From Bacteroidia bacterium (GTDB lineage: Bacteria > Bacteroidota > Bacteroidia > Chitinophagales > Chitinophagaceae): a stretch of 64,000 nt of DNA. Under the pieces are notes generated by a model. That model saw only the letters and a list, made by a program, of their open reading frames with translations. It had not been told where the DNA came from and did not search any database. The stretch lies in contig JAUIBA010000019.1 in assembly GCA_030427635.1 (NCBI GenBank), positions 23,138 through 87,137 of the forward strand, given 5' to 3'. Positions 1-9,389 of the stretch are shown piece by piece. A program made the translations under genes and the position numbers. Within the stretch, counting starts at the first letter, position 1. Every line of letters starts with the position of its first letter.

Positions 1-1305
1 AATTGCCTCTTTTATCTGAAAAGGTGTAGCAGTAGGGTATGCCTGCCACAGGCATGCAGCCCAGCCGGCTATCTGTGGTGTAGAGAATGATGTACCACTC
101 TGATTGCCATAACCGGTACCGTTAAAAATTGCTGCCAGCTGTCCCATTCCACATACATCAGGCTTTACACGGCCTGTAGCGTTAGGGCCATAACCACTGT
201 TAGGAGCGCTTACTCCGGTAAAGTCTACTGAGCCTATGGTAAGGGCACTATCTGCATCGCCAGGAGTAAGTACCATATTCCATCCACCACCGCCCTCATT
301 ACCTGCTGTGGCTACAAACAGAATACCTTTTGCTGTGGCAATATTGGCTGCCTTCGCAGCTATGGTAGATATACCGTCAAAATCGGTAGCAAATACAAAA
401 TTATCGGCAGGGTTATCAAACAGGTTATATCCCAGTGATGTTGTTACTACGTCTGCTCCTACACTGTCTGCCCTTTCTGTAGCTGCCAGCATATTAGCAA
501 GTTCTATAGGCTGCTCTGAGTTATTGTCCTCGCTTATGTATAGCGCAAAGGAAGCCATGGGAGCGCTGCCTATATAGGTGCCGGGTACGTAGCCTGCTAT
601 TGTAGCCAGTGCTCTCATTCCGTGTACATCCCAGCCAAATACGCCATCCTCATCCAGTGTGAAGTTGTATGTATCTATAAGCCGGCCATCAGTAAGCATA
701 CTGGTGAAGCCGGGATGGGTGTTTACGTCTATAAACCCAGCGTCTATTACTGCTATGAGCTTACCATTGCCGGTATAATTATCATCATGAAGTTTGTTGC
801 CGTTTACCAGCGCTGTCTGAATCCATGTATTACCATACTCGGCCGATGCCCATGTTTTCTTATTTCCGGCATTGAGTCCTCCGGTAGCAGTACCTGCATC
901 ATCCGAAGGGCGGTGCAGAGAGTCTGCATACCAGGCAATAAATTCTGTGCCTGCTACCCAGGGTTTGTCTTCTATAGTATGGATATTGGCTGAGTCGCGT
1001 AGCAGAACTACGCAGAAGTTAAGCCAGCGCGAAGTACTGTGTAGCTTGGTGCCTGTGCCGGTAAGGTCCAGCACGGTGTCAATATATGTTCTGTTTACCG
1101 GGAGGTCTGTACTGTCAACAGCAATACCCTGATTGGTACGTCTGGTAATAGCCCGTGGGGAAAGATAAGCTGCCGGTGATGATAATGAAAAAGGCGTATT
1201 ATTCTTGTCGGCAAACCGCACAATGTATGCATATTGCTGTGCATGCATTTTACTTCCTGCCAGCATCAAAGCTGCAAGAACTATCCACCTCAGGCTCCTG
1301 TACAT
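1..1305 (-). CDS. S8 (subtilisin-like) serine peptidase, C-terminus cut by window edge
   Basis: My own reverse-strand translation gives 435 codons open to the window edge. The protein begins MYRSLRWIVLAALMLAGSKM followed by HAQQ, a signal peptide, so it is exported. Subtilase catalytic motifs appear in order: Asp188 in AVIDAGF, His228 in GWDVHGM, oxyanion Asn336 in ATAGNEGG and Ser406 in GTSFSTP. The His motif has Met where DxHGT usually has Thr. An N-terminal region of about 150 residues precedes the catalytic domain, as in other Bacteroidota members. The missing C-terminus may carry a T9SS sorting domain, but this cannot be seen. The start lies 2 nt after the stop of the upstream lipoprotein gene, so the two are probably co-transcribed. 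The family is certain; the substrate is unknown. Confidence 0.93.
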   Translation of the reverse strand, partial: MYRSLRWIVLAALMLAGSKMHAQQYAYIVRFADKNNTPFSLSSPAAYLSPRAITRRTNQGIAVDSTDLPVNRTYIDTVLDLTGTGTKLHSTSRWLNFCVVLLRDSANIHTIEDKPWVAGTEFIAWYADSLHRPSDDAGTATGGLNAGNKKTWASAEYGNTWIQTALVNGNKLHDDNYTGNGKLIAVIDAGFIDVNTHPGFTSMLTDGRLIDTYNFTLDEDGVFGWDVHGMRALATIAGYVPGTYIGSAPMASFALYISEDNNSEQPIELANMLAATERADSVGADVVTTSLGYNLFDNPADNFVFATDFDGISTIAAKAANIATAKGILFVATAGNEGGGGWNMVLTPGDADSALTIGSVDFTGVSAPNSGYGPNATGRVKPDVCGMGQLAAIFNGTGYGNQSGTSFSTPQIAGWAACLWQAYPTATPFQIKEAI

Positions 1306-1307
1306 AA

Positions 1308-2048
1308 TCAGTTATGGTCTATAGCTCTCATCACTACTGAGTAGCCGTTCAGACACTGTGAGTTGTAGGCTTTGTAGGTCCAGTAGGTAAGCTCTCTGTA
1401 CACGAGCCCTACATTGTAGGCATACACAGCTTTAGAGTACACACGATAGGCAGCTACACCGGTGTCTACATCGGGATAGTTGACTGACTCATCATTCTCC
1501 AGCACTGTTACGGTATTGTCAAAGTTGAGATAGCCGGTATTATAAGATTTACGGTAGTTTTTATAAGTATAATCCCAATTGGTAAGGAAGGTAAACTGAG
1601 GGTCATTCAGTGGTGCATACTGATTACCTTTCCATGTTTGCCCCTCTGTAATGGGGAACATCATTTTTACATACTTTATTTCATCCTGAGACCAGTTCAG
1701 GCTATTGCCGGTAGGGTTGGCAATGATTACGCTCTGTGGTTTCCATGCAGCACCGTCATACGGGCGCACATACACATCAATGATGTATGAAGTACGGTTG
1801 TAAAAATTTCTTTTATCGGTAAATGTGTCTGTTATGGCATATTTCACCTGTGACTTTGTACGATATTGTGTACATAGGTCTTCATTATAGTAGATGGAGT
1901 CTACATCATAGACTACATATTTACCAAACGTAAGTGGCATATAGTTACGGGTAAGATCCGTAGTGTTGTCGTTATGCTTTCTGCACGACGATACAAATGC
2001 TACAGCAACGGCAGCCAGCAACAGGAGCGACAGATACTTTTTATTCAT
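1308..2048 (-). CDS. hypothetical lipoprotein upstream of the subtilase
   Basis: This 246-residue protein starts MNKKYLSLLLLAAVAVAF and has a lipobox ending in Cys22 (VSSC), so it should be a lipoprotein facing the periplasm or outer membrane. The mature part is polar and rich in Tyr, Asn and Thr, with no transmembrane segment and no motif I recognise. It ends 2 nt before the subtilase start on the same strand, so translational coupling is likely. A role with that protease (partner, inhibitor or surface anchor) is inference from position only. Confidence 0.75.
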   Translation of the reverse strand: MNKKYLSLLLLAAVAVAFVSSCRKHNDNTTDLTRNYMPLTFGKYVVYDVDSIYYNEDLCTQYRTKSQVKYAITDTFTDKRNFYNRTSYIIDVYVRPYDGAAWKPQSVIIANPTGNSLNWSQDEIKYVKMMFPITEGQTWKGNQYAPLNDPQFTFLTNWDYTYKNYRKSYNTGYLNFDNTVTVLENDESVNYPDVDTGVAAYRVYSKAVYAYNVGLVYRELTYWTYKAYNSQCLNGYSVVMRAIDHN

Positions 2049-2181
2049 AAAAACATTCAGGCAGATAATGCACGTAAATATAAGTAATTAATAACAATAA
2101 GGGGTATTTATTTGGTAGGTGTACTGCTACTACATCTGCATGCTTTTTCGCATCAGAAGAGTTCGTTATGTTTTGTTCCGT

Positions 2182-2211
2182 AAAAAAGCCGGAAGAGTTT
2201 TCTGCCGGCTT
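2182..2211 (-). terminator. intrinsic terminator of the EGF-like lipoprotein gene
   Basis: Arms AAGCCGG (2186-2192) and CCGGCTT (2205-2211) pair. Read on the minus strand, the hairpin is followed by six T. It lies about 30 nt past the stop at 2242. Confidence 0.8.
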
Positions 2212-2241
2212 CTTTATATGAAAATAGTTTTGTGTGTGATA

Positions 2242-2745
2242 TTATCGCAATCCCTGTCCAAAGAAGCGGCAATCGTAGGCCGATGTGTCGCGCTCTACAT
2301 GATAATCCAGCCACAACGAGTCATTACTCATTTTGCCGGTACCAATGAAGGTAAGGCTGTTGTTACTACCCTGGAAAGTGAATGTATCTACACCCTGCAT
2401 AGTGCAGTATGCGCTATCGTCGGGGTCATTAAGCAGGTTCTTCAGTATCATTTCTCGTGGGTCGGTAAGCTGCGCCTTGAAGTAGATACGGTAAGAGTCG
2501 TAATAGACAGTGTCGGATGAGCAGGTATCATGCCCGTTATAGGCTTTAATAAACTTATCTCGGCTCAGTATCTCACAGCGCTCTCCTTCAAAGCCAACAG
2601 GACATACACAGCCCCCGCCATCGCAGGCACCCAGGTTCAGACAAATCACATTATCGCACGCGTCCTTTTTGCAGGAAGTATAAAAAACTGCTGCAAAAAT
2701 GGTCAATAACAGCGTAGCTGTAAGCAGAATATTTCTTACGGGCAT
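2242..2745 (-). CDS. small lipoprotein with an EGF-like cysteine motif
   Basis: The protein has 167 residues. A signal peptide ends at a lipobox Cys25 (YTSC). Immediately after it is a Cys cluster, CDNVICLNLGACDGGGCVCP and then VGFEGERC, with the spacing of an EGF-like domain (six Cys, CxCPxGFxGxxC ending). The remaining 110 residues are an uncharacterised, probably beta-rich domain with two further Cys pairs. It is monocistronic with its own terminator. EGF-like modules right behind the lipidation site occur in secreted Bacteroidota proteins; the ligand is unknown. Confidence 0.75.
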   Translation of the reverse strand: MPVRNILLTATLLLTIFAAVFYTSCKKDACDNVICLNLGACDGGGCVCPVGFEGERCEILSRDKFIKAYNGHDTCSSDTVYYDSYRIYFKAQLTDPREMILKNLLNDPDDSAYCTMQGVDTFTFQGSNNSLTFIGTGKMSNDSLWLDYHVERDTSAYDCRFFGQGLR

Positions 2746-2960
2746 GACGGTAAAAGTATTTATAACTCGCTAAAATATAAAATTGTTCGTTCAATTTCAC
2801 TTCATAAGACGCTATTTTTTGTGGAGATGTGAGTATAGCCTTGCATGATGTGCGGGGTTTTAAGTACTTCATATACATCAAAATATGGTTTGTGACAATA
2901 AAATACATACATACTGTATCTTCGTATTTTGCGTTTAGTTCATAATACGAGACTTATTTC

Positions 2961-3662
2961 ATGCGTTATAGCCGGCTGGTAGTACTGGTAATCCTGTTTT
3001 TTTCATGCTCAAAGGCGTTTGGCCAAAGGCCTGCATTGAACATGCCCGATCATGATGATAAGCTCTATTACTTTGGTATCACTTTTGGTACCAACTTCTC
3101 TGTATACCGTATCAATTACTCAAATTCATTTGCTGAGACAGATACATTCAAGCGTATTCAGCCGCTATGGAAACCCGGGTTTAACCTGGGACTTATGGGC
3201 AATTTACGACTGAGCAGTTTTGTTGATTTCAGATTTGTTCCCACACTGTTGTTTGCCGAGAAAAGGATAAAGTTTGAGTATGGCCCGCCCAGTGATAGCC
3301 TGGCTGACCGCTCTATAGAATCCATATATATGCATTTGCCGTTCCAGTTCAAGTTTAAGAGTGACAGGATGAAAAATTTCCGTTTCTATGGACTGGCAGG
3401 CGGTAAGTTTGATTATGACCTTGCTTCCAATGCCCGCTCAAAACGTACAGATGAATTTATAAAAATCACACCTATAGACTTTGGTATGGAGTTTGGCGTA
3501 GGATTTGAGTTCTTCAATCCCAATTTTATATTCTCTCCTGAGATTAAAGTAAGTCAGGGCTTTGCCAATCAGCTATATCGTGACAGCGGCCTGCAGCTTA
3601 CCAATGCTATTGACCGCCTCAGTACCCGTATGATAGTGATATCCCTGCACCTTGAGGGGTAA
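2961..3662 (+). CDS. porT: PorT/SprT-like T9SS outer-membrane component
   Basis: This 233-residue protein has a signal peptide ending SKAFGQ. The mature protein starts with a PorT-typical pattern (RPALNMPDHDDKLYYFGITF) and continues as alternating beta strands ending in IVISLHLEG, as expected for a small outer-membrane beta-barrel with an aromatic/hydrophobic C-terminal strand. PorT is required for type IX secretion, the route for the C-terminally tagged proteins also encoded here. The upstream stretch contains TATCTTCG, a possible -7 element. Assignment rests on recalled family pattern; a generic PorT-family barrel is the alternative. Confidence 0.72.
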   Translation: MRYSRLVVLVILFFSCSKAFGQRPALNMPDHDDKLYYFGITFGTNFSVYRINYSNSFAETDTFKRIQPLWKPGFNLGLMGNLRLSSFVDFRFVPTLLFAEKRIKFEYGPPSDSLADRSIESIYMHLPFQFKFKSDRMKNFRFYGLAGGKFDYDLASNARSKRTDEFIKITPIDFGMEFGVGFEFFNPNFIFSPEIKVSQGFANQLYRDSGLQLTNAIDRLSTRMIVISLHLEG

Positions 3663-3742
3663 GCAGCTGGTCATAAATGGGGCTGTATTAATACGGTACA
3701 TGAAAATACGTGTACCTTTAGCCTCCCGAAAAAATCGCTTAT

Positions 3743-4948
3743 ATGAAAGAAGCATTCATTGTAGATGGGGTAAGGACCCCGATAGGTAATATTAAAGGTG
3801 TTTTGTCTGGTATTCGTGCCGATGATATGGCTGCGCTGGTGATAAAAGAACTGGCAAGCCGTAATCCGCATATACCTGCCGATGCTATAGATGATGTAAT
3901 ACTGGGCTGTCATAACCAGGCTGGTGAAGATAATCGTAACGTGGCCCGTATGGCGCTGCTGCTGGCAGGTATTCCGTGGAGTGTGCCGGGCGAAACGGTG
4001 AACCGTTTATGCGCATCGGGTATGAGTGCTGTTATTAATGCTGCAAGAGCTGTAAAGGCAGGTGATGGTGATGTGTTTATAGCCGGAGGGATGGAGCACA
4101 TGACACGCAGCCCGTACGTAATATCAAAGGCTGCACAACCATTTGGTGGTGATGCAAAGATGTATGACAGTAGTTTTGGCTGGAGGTTTGTCAATCCACG
4201 GATGCATGAGCTTTATGGTACAGACCCTATGGGGATAACTGCCGAAAATCTGGCAGAGATGTATAGTATAAGCCGTGAAGATCAGGATTTGTTTGCATGG
4301 CGCTCTCAGATGAAAGCAAAAGCTGCCAGGGAGTCTGGAAGACTGGCAGAAGAAATAGTAGCTGTGCCTATACCTCAGCGTAAAGGTGAGCCTGTGATGG
4401 TGACAGAAGATGAATTTATAAAGCCGGAAACAAGTGTGGAGAAGCTGGCAAAACTGAAGCCTGCATTTAGTAAAACAGGAAGTGTAACAGCGGGTAACTC
4501 ATCGGGTTTGAATGATGGTGCAGCAGCTTTGTATATACTTTCAGGAGAGGCGGTAAGCAGATATGGCGTTACTCCCAGGGCACGTATAGTAAGCTCTGCT
4601 GTAGTGGGGGTAGAACCCCGTATTATGGGTATAGGCCCGGTAGGCGCTACACAAAAAGCACTGGCAAAAGCAGGGCTTACACTTAATGATATAGATATTA
4701 TAGAGCTGAATGAGGCATTTGCAGCACAGAGTCTGGCATGCACACGCCAGCTGGGGCTTGCTGATGATGACCCGAGGGTAAATCCCAATGGTGGCGCTAT
4801 AGCGCTGGGACACCCATTGGGTATGACCGGAGCTCGTATCACAAATGCTGCTGCACTGGAGCTACAGAAAACAGGCAAACGTTATGCACTGGCTACTATG
4901 TGCATAGGTCTGGGGCAGGGCTATGCCGTGATACTGGAAAGGGTATAG
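3743..4948 (+). CDS. acetyl-CoA C-acyltransferase (thiolase), PcaF/PaaJ-like
   Basis: A full-length 401-residue thiolase. The nucleophile Cys90 sits in VNRLCASG, the second-domain motif NEAFAAQ is present, His357 is in GHPLGMTGAR and the acid/base Cys387 is in CIGLGQG. The N-terminal GCHNQAGEDNRNVARMALLL resembles 3-oxoadipyl-CoA thiolases (PcaF/PaaJ) more than biosynthetic acetoacetyl-CoA thiolases. The enzyme is cytosolic and cleaves or forms 3-oxoacyl-CoA. No other phenylacetate or beta-oxidation gene is adjacent; a PaaI-type thioesterase lies 12 kb away. Substrate is therefore open. A TACCTTTA box near 3715 may be its -7 element. Confidence 0.9.
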   Translation: MKEAFIVDGVRTPIGNIKGVLSGIRADDMAALVIKELASRNPHIPADAIDDVILGCHNQAGEDNRNVARMALLLAGIPWSVPGETVNRLCASGMSAVINAARAVKAGDGDVFIAGGMEHMTRSPYVISKAAQPFGGDAKMYDSSFGWRFVNPRMHELYGTDPMGITAENLAEMYSISREDQDLFAWRSQMKAKAARESGRLAEEIVAVPIPQRKGEPVMVTEDEFIKPETSVEKLAKLKPAFSKTGSVTAGNSSGLNDGAAALYILSGEAVSRYGVTPRARIVSSAVVGVEPRIMGIGPVGATQKALAKAGLTLNDIDIIELNEAFAAQSLACTRQLGLADDDPRVNPNGGAIALGHPLGMTGARITNAAALELQKTGKRYALATMCIGLGQGYAVILERV

Positions 4949-4971
4949 TTTTGCAGGATATTGATACTGAT

Positions 4972-5000
4972 AATGGGGCAGGATAATATCCTGCCTCATT
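4972..5000. terminator. bidirectional terminator between thiolase and EEP gene
   Basis: AATGGGGCAGGAT (4972-4984) pairs with ATCCTGCCTCATT (4988-5000) with a single G-T wobble. It serves the convergent pair and overlaps the last codons and stop of the minus-strand gene. Confidence 0.6.
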
Positions 5001-5973
5001 TGTGTTTAAGCCATACCACAACAGGAAAATGGTCACTATAGCCATTGGCAAATTCCTTGCCTCTGAACGAGCGGGCAGGTTCATTAGTATGACCCCTGCG
5101 GTGGTTCTTTATAAAATCGGGTGAGAAGATTGCTGCGCTATCATAGGCATAGCTGGGCGAAAGCAATATCTGGTCAAATAGGTTGAGTGTGCTACCAAAG
5201 TATTCTGTGCCCTGTCCGGCTTTCCTTAGTTGCATGAACGGGTTGTTCAGCCCCTGTAGTTCCTGAGTCATGCTGCTATCTTCGGGGTTGTCATTGAAGT
5301 CGCCCATGACAATGATGTGCTGCCGGCCATTCCCGTATAGCTCTTTCAGCCTTTCTGAAAGAGTGCGGGCAGCTACTCTGCGTGCCAGTACCGCAGCGGC
5401 ACCTCCCCTGCGGCTGGGCCAGTGGTTGATGAATATATAGGTAGTGTCCTGTCCCAGCAGGCCACATACTTCCAGTATGCTTCTGGTAGCCTTGTCTACA
5501 GGTGGTATTGTCCATTCCTTATGGGTAAGGGGGCGGAAACTTTTCTTTTTATACAGCAGTGCCACATTCATACCTCTGGCATCGCCCTGTGTGGCGCAGA
5601 TAGCGCCATATCCCCGTCTTTTCAGCTCGGGGGTATGCAGCAGGTCGTTAAGTATGGATATATTCTCTACTTCAGAGAGGCCTGTGAGTGCAGGTCCATC
5701 CGGCACATCAATGCTGGCCAGTACCATAGCGGTATTGTGCAGCTTTTTCCGGTATATGGTACGCGTGTATCTATATGTGCCACCGGGGGTAAATTCGTCA
5801 TCATCTTTCGCCGGATTGTTTACCGTATCGAAGAAGTTTTCACAATTATAGAAAGCCAGAGATATTCCCTTTTTCTGTTTACTGCAGCTGAATAGTGCTG
5901 CCATTGCAGAGGGAATAAATAGCAGCATGAAAATATGCTTTCGGAAAAAATATCCTACTTTCACCACACACAC
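4996..5973 (-). CDS. lipidated endonuclease/exonuclease/phosphatase (EEP) family protein
   Basis: Up to 325 residues. EEP-fold motifs appear in order: FYNCENFFDT with the metal-site Asn, GLSEVEN with the metal-binding Glu, NHWPSRRGG with the catalytic His, MGDFND and YSDHFPVVV. The hydrophobic N-terminus runs to ALFSC, a lipobox, so the enzyme is predicted to be a periplasm-facing lipoprotein acting on nucleic acid or a phosphoester. The start is uncertain: 5973 gives a charged n-region (RKH); an internal Met at 5928 lies just before the hydrophobic core. The divergent DinB-like gene starts at 5986, so the 5973 start leaves almost no promoter space. Confidence 0.85.
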   Translation of the reverse strand: MCVVKVGYFFRKHIFMLLFIPSAMAALFSCSKQKKGISLAFYNCENFFDTVNNPAKDDDEFTPGGTYRYTRTIYRKKLHNTAMVLASIDVPDGPALTGLSEVENISILNDLLHTPELKRRGYGAICATQGDARGMNVALLYKKKSFRPLTHKEWTIPPVDKATRSILEVCGLLGQDTTYIFINHWPSRRGGAAAVLARRVAARTLSERLKELYGNGRQHIIVMGDFNDNPEDSSMTQELQGLNNPFMQLRKAGQGTEYFGSTLNLFDQILLSPSYAYDSAAIFSPDFIKNHRRGHTNEPARSFRGKEFANGYSDHFPVVVWLKHK

Positions 5974-5985
5974 AAAGTAAACACA

Positions 5986-6504
5986 ATGTCACTGAACGAA
6001 TTACTTCTTGCCGAACTAAAAAATGAGGCCGCAGCTACCCGCAGGTTGCTGGAAAGGGTGCCTGTAGAAAAAAATGACTGGAAGCCACACCCCAAGTCTA
6101 TGGCGCTGGGACGCCTGGCTATGCATGTGGCTGAAATAAGTGAATGGACAGCATCTACCTTACTGGCCGATGAGCTGGACTTTTCAAAAACAGAATACAA
6201 GCCCAAAGATCCGGAAAGTGTGCAGGAGCTGCTGGATAAGCATGATAGCTGCGTAGCTGTAGCCGTGGATGCATTGCAGCGTTTTGATGAGTCCCATTAC
6301 GGTGACCTCTGGACATTGCGTACCGGAGAGCATGTTCATTTTTCTTTACCTAAAAGTGCAGTAGTGCGCAGTTTTGCATTCAATCACCTTTATCACCACC
6401 GTGCACAGCTGGGTGTATATCTGCGTCTGCTTAATGTTCCCATACCTGGTATGTATGGTCCTACGGCCGACGAGCTGGAAGCTATGGCGGCAGCTAAGGG
6501 CTAG
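5986..6504 (+). CDS. DinB-like putative metal-dependent protein
   Basis: A 172-residue helical protein of the DinB/YfiT-like four-helix fold. The likely metal-binding histidines are in LAMHVAE near the N-terminus and in FNHLYHHRAQLGVYLRLL near the C-terminus. The family includes thiol-dependent transferases and damage-induced proteins of unknown reaction; nothing here narrows that. I chose ATG at 5986 because translation upstream of it lacks DinB character and reads through the likely promoter. It is divergent from the EEP gene and converges on the SBBP-repeat gene with a shared terminator. Confidence 0.85.
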   Translation: MSLNELLLAELKNEAAATRRLLERVPVEKNDWKPHPKSMALGRLAMHVAEISEWTASTLLADELDFSKTEYKPKDPESVQELLDKHDSCVAVAVDALQRFDESHYGDLWTLRTGEHVHFSLPKSAVVRSFAFNHLYHHRAQLGVYLRLLNVPIPGMYGPTADELEAMAAAKG

Positions 6505-6538
6505 TAGCGCGTTCAGCAGGCAGTTAATGAATGAAATA

Positions 6539-6581
6539 ATAACAGAAAAGGCTCCGGAACTTCCGGAGCCTTTTCTGTTAT
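6539..6581. terminator. long near-perfect palindrome acting as bidirectional terminator
   Basis: Two 21-bp arms around a single central C at 6560 (core AAAAGGCTCCGGAA / TTCCGGAGCCTTTT) give A-rich and T-rich flanks in both directions. It sits between the convergent DinB-like gene (ends 6504) and the T9SS cargo gene (ends 6610). Confidence 0.85.
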
Positions 6582-6609
6582 ACCCATGCAGGGTAAGTAA
6601 AATGAAGTA

Positions 6610-9069
6610 TTACTCTTTTCTGAAGGTGACAGTTTGTACTGCGCCTTCAGGCGATGTTACTTTTATCCAGTATACTCCCTGTGGCAGGCTTGCTACAGAA
6701 ATACGCTCGCTGATGGTACCGGCATGTACCGGCATCTTTGCCCGCTCCACTATTCTGCCACCGGCATCAGTGATTGTGTACCAGGCTATGCCAGAGTGTT
6801 TGCCCAGGGTGCCGTGCAGCATAAATGTACCTGTAACCGGGTTAGGGTAGAGAGACAGATGAGCTGCCGGGGTATAGTTTTCAGTTGTGGTAAGTGTGGG
6901 CACAGTGGTTGTATCTTCCGGTACGGAAGATGTATCCGGGTCGCCTATTTTCTGAATGAAGCCCTGCATGAATGACAGAGAACAGCCACCGGTAGGGTTC
7001 AGGGCTCCGGGTGTGGCTATACTATCTGTACTTCTGGTACGACCACATACATACACTGCTTTGCCAAAGTAGTCAATGCTATACGGCTCATCATATCCGT
7101 CACCCCCCAGGTAGCTACACCACTTCTGCTCACCTATAAGGTTAAATTTGGCCATAAAGCCATCAGCACTACCACCGCCATACACCGTCTGCCATGCTGT
7201 ATCTGATGCCAGTCCGCTGGTACTTGTAGTATAGCCAATTGCATATACGTTGGCAGAGTCATCTGTAGTGATTCTGCTGAACTCTACATTTTCATCCTGC
7301 GGGCCACCCAGATACGTGCCCCACATTCTGTAACCTATTTCCGGATGGAACTTCACAACAAACGCATCATTCAATCCACCTCTTGCTGTTTGGAACCCTG
7401 TAGCAGTGCTAATATTATTATCACTGTTTGTATGTCCCATCAGATATATATTGCCAAATGGGTCGCAGGCAATGCCACCTACAGCATCGTCCTGGTTACC
7501 CCCATAATAGGTGCTCCATGAATAACTTCCGTTTTCAAACAGCTTAACGATAAATGCATCCAATGAGCCGCCACCATATGTTACCTGATGGGCGTATGGG
7601 AAACTGATAATGCCCGACGAGCTGGCCGTATTACCACACATATATATAGCATAACCGTCGGTAGCCATCACACCGGATGTCTCAGAGCCCGGGCCGCCAA
7701 AGTATGTTCCCCATTGCCTTGCACCTGAACCATCATATTTTATGAGGTAAGCGTCAGACCCACCGGATTTTACCGGTTGAAATCCGGTAGGTGTGGATAT
7801 TCCTGTTCCTTCCGTCGTTTCTCCGGATACAAAAACGTTAGTACCTATACACAGCACCGACCAGGGGTTGTTAAAGCCGGCACCACCTATGTAGGTACCC
7901 CATAAACGGGTACCATCGTTGTCGAACTTTACGAGGAAGCCATCTGTCATACCGCCGCCATATGCAGGCTGCTGGCTGCCCGGGGTGGCAATTCCGGTAG
8001 TGCTGGTAGTTACCCCTACCATATATGCTTTGCCATCTATGTCAGAGCCTACGCCTGTGGCGTAGTCGGCATCGGCAGTGCCATAGTAAGTACCCCACTG
8101 GCGTATACCACCTGTATCAAACTTTACAAGAAATGCGTCAGTATAGCCACCGAATGTACTCTGAAAGCCACCTGATGTTGCCATTGTACCGGTAGTACCA
8201 CACCAGGTGAGGCCTCCGGCATAAAGCGCTGCAGAATCATGTACATCTATATCATACAGTATTGTTGTGCTGGTATCCGGTCCATAATAAGTACCCCATA
8301 TCAGTTCCGGGTCTATCAGTATGGCATCTTTATATCCTTTCAGGTCATAGCTGAGTACATCTCCGTTCAGGTGGAATGATGATGGCTGTTTGGTGCCATC
8401 TGCAGAAAAACATACCGGCGCTTTTTCAGTTACGGTACCCATAGGTGTGGCAGCTGTTATGCTGCCATCATTATTAACCGTCAGGCTGGTGTGCCCTTTA
8501 TAGCGCAGCTTTATATCGGATGCATTCCCGTTTTTACCTACTACAAATTCATGTTCCAGTTTGTTGCCGTTTACATAAACTACCCAGTCTATATCAGGGT
8601 AAACGTTCTTGTAGGTAACACGGTCATAGGTATGGGCGCGTATACCCTGCTCCGGACAACCTTCGGTGTAGTAATTCTCGTAATACGAAAGTTGTTTTCC
8701 TGCTATTGCCTGAGCTGCTGTATTAGCACCTACCAGCTCTACATCCAGCCTGTATGTATGAATGTTAGCTTTGGGCATTTCTATATTTTCGGGGTTTCTG
8801 CTGCGTTTCAGTAGCTCAGATACCGGGCCGCTCAGCACTTCTGTTTTTGTAAACATGTAATGCAGGGCGCCATTGCCTATGAAAACATTCACATTGCCTG
8901 CAGGCAGCACAAACTGAATGTCATTTCTGCTTTTCCCGTTCTGGTCATGAATCTGACCATTATTTTCCAGCAGGGCATAAGTGCGTACATCCCGCGACGG
9001 TACATTCCGTGCAGTAGCGCTAATGGCACAGGACAGCAGTGCCAGACAGGTAATAAAATTCTTTTTCAT
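6610..9069 (-). CDS. SBBP-repeat protein with T9SS type A sorting domain
   Basis: An 819-residue secreted protein starting MKKNFITCLALLSCAISATA (signal peptide). The first 250 residues form a domain commonly found ahead of SBBP repeats. From about residue 255 to 690 there are some seven copies of a 60-residue repeat with the core WGTYYGG and DAFLVKF, which is the SBBP beta-propeller-like repeat. After a Thr/Ser/Pro linker, the last 80 residues are a T9SS CTD: LSLYPNPVTGTFML, then GVYWIKVTSPEG and a basic end FRKE. It is expected on the cell surface or in the medium through the PorT-dependent system. Ligand or enzymatic activity unknown. Confidence 0.9.
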   Translation of the reverse strand: MKKNFITCLALLSCAISATARNVPSRDVRTYALLENNGQIHDQNGKSRNDIQFVLPAGNVNVFIGNGALHYMFTKTEVLSGPVSELLKRSRNPENIEMPKANIHTYRLDVELVGANTAAQAIAGKQLSYYENYYTEGCPEQGIRAHTYDRVTYKNVYPDIDWVVYVNGNKLEHEFVVGKNGNASDIKLRYKGHTSLTVNNDGSITAATPMGTVTEKAPVCFSADGTKQPSSFHLNGDVLSYDLKGYKDAILIDPELIWGTYYGPDTSTTILYDIDVHDSAALYAGGLTWCGTTGTMATSGGFQSTFGGYTDAFLVKFDTGGIRQWGTYYGTADADYATGVGSDIDGKAYMVGVTTSTTGIATPGSQQPAYGGGMTDGFLVKFDNDGTRLWGTYIGGAGFNNPWSVLCIGTNVFVSGETTEGTGISTPTGFQPVKSGGSDAYLIKYDGSGARQWGTYFGGPGSETSGVMATDGYAIYMCGNTASSSGIISFPYAHQVTYGGGSLDAFIVKLFENGSYSWSTYYGGNQDDAVGGIACDPFGNIYLMGHTNSDNNISTATGFQTARGGLNDAFVVKFHPEIGYRMWGTYLGGPQDENVEFSRITTDDSANVYAIGYTTSTSGLASDTAWQTVYGGGSADGFMAKFNLIGEQKWCSYLGGDGYDEPYSIDYFGKAVYVCGRTRSTDSIATPGALNPTGGCSLSFMQGFIQKIGDPDTSSVPEDTTTVPTLTTTENYTPAAHLSLYPNPVTGTFMLHGTLGKHSGIAWYTITDAGGRIVERAKMPVHAGTISERISVASLPQGVYWIKVTSPEGAVQTVTFRKE

Positions 9070-9389
9070 GTATGATAACAGTATAAAACAGCCTTAATAT
9101 TGCCTTAACACAAGGATAAGACATACTGTAACTTATGGAAAATTAAGAGGAAACGATGGATTTTCCAAAATTCACATATCAGTAAACTGAACGTGTTTTT
9201 AGCGTGTTGCTACAAATATTAACAGACAGGTAAAATTGCCAATAATCGCTGAAATACAACTTTTTACAGCTCATAGGGTTATACGGATTCAGTAAAAAAA
9301 TACACGACATCCCGCATCGAATATAATGACGTGAATGTCGTGTATTATGTGGTTAAATGCAGCGTACAGAATGTGCCTTGCTACATTGG
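9070..9389. other. intergenic region, 320 bp
   Basis: No credible gene. It holds the leader and promoter region of the SBBP-repeat gene at its left end (AT-rich) and, at 9294-9345, the terminator of the PIG-L gene. Nothing else is recognisable. Confidence 0.6.
9294..9345 (-). terminator. intrinsic terminator of the PIG-L gene
   Basis: Perfect 11-bp arms ATACACGACAT (9300-9310) and ATGTCGTGTAT (9335-9345) enclose a 24-nt loop. On the minus strand they are followed by a run of seven T (9294-9300). Confidence 0.75.

Noticed and set aside
236..1132. Plus-strand open frames opposite the subtilase gene
   Set aside because: The minus strand is open throughout and encodes a clear S8 peptidase with all catalytic motifs; the plus-strand frames are shadows without homology.
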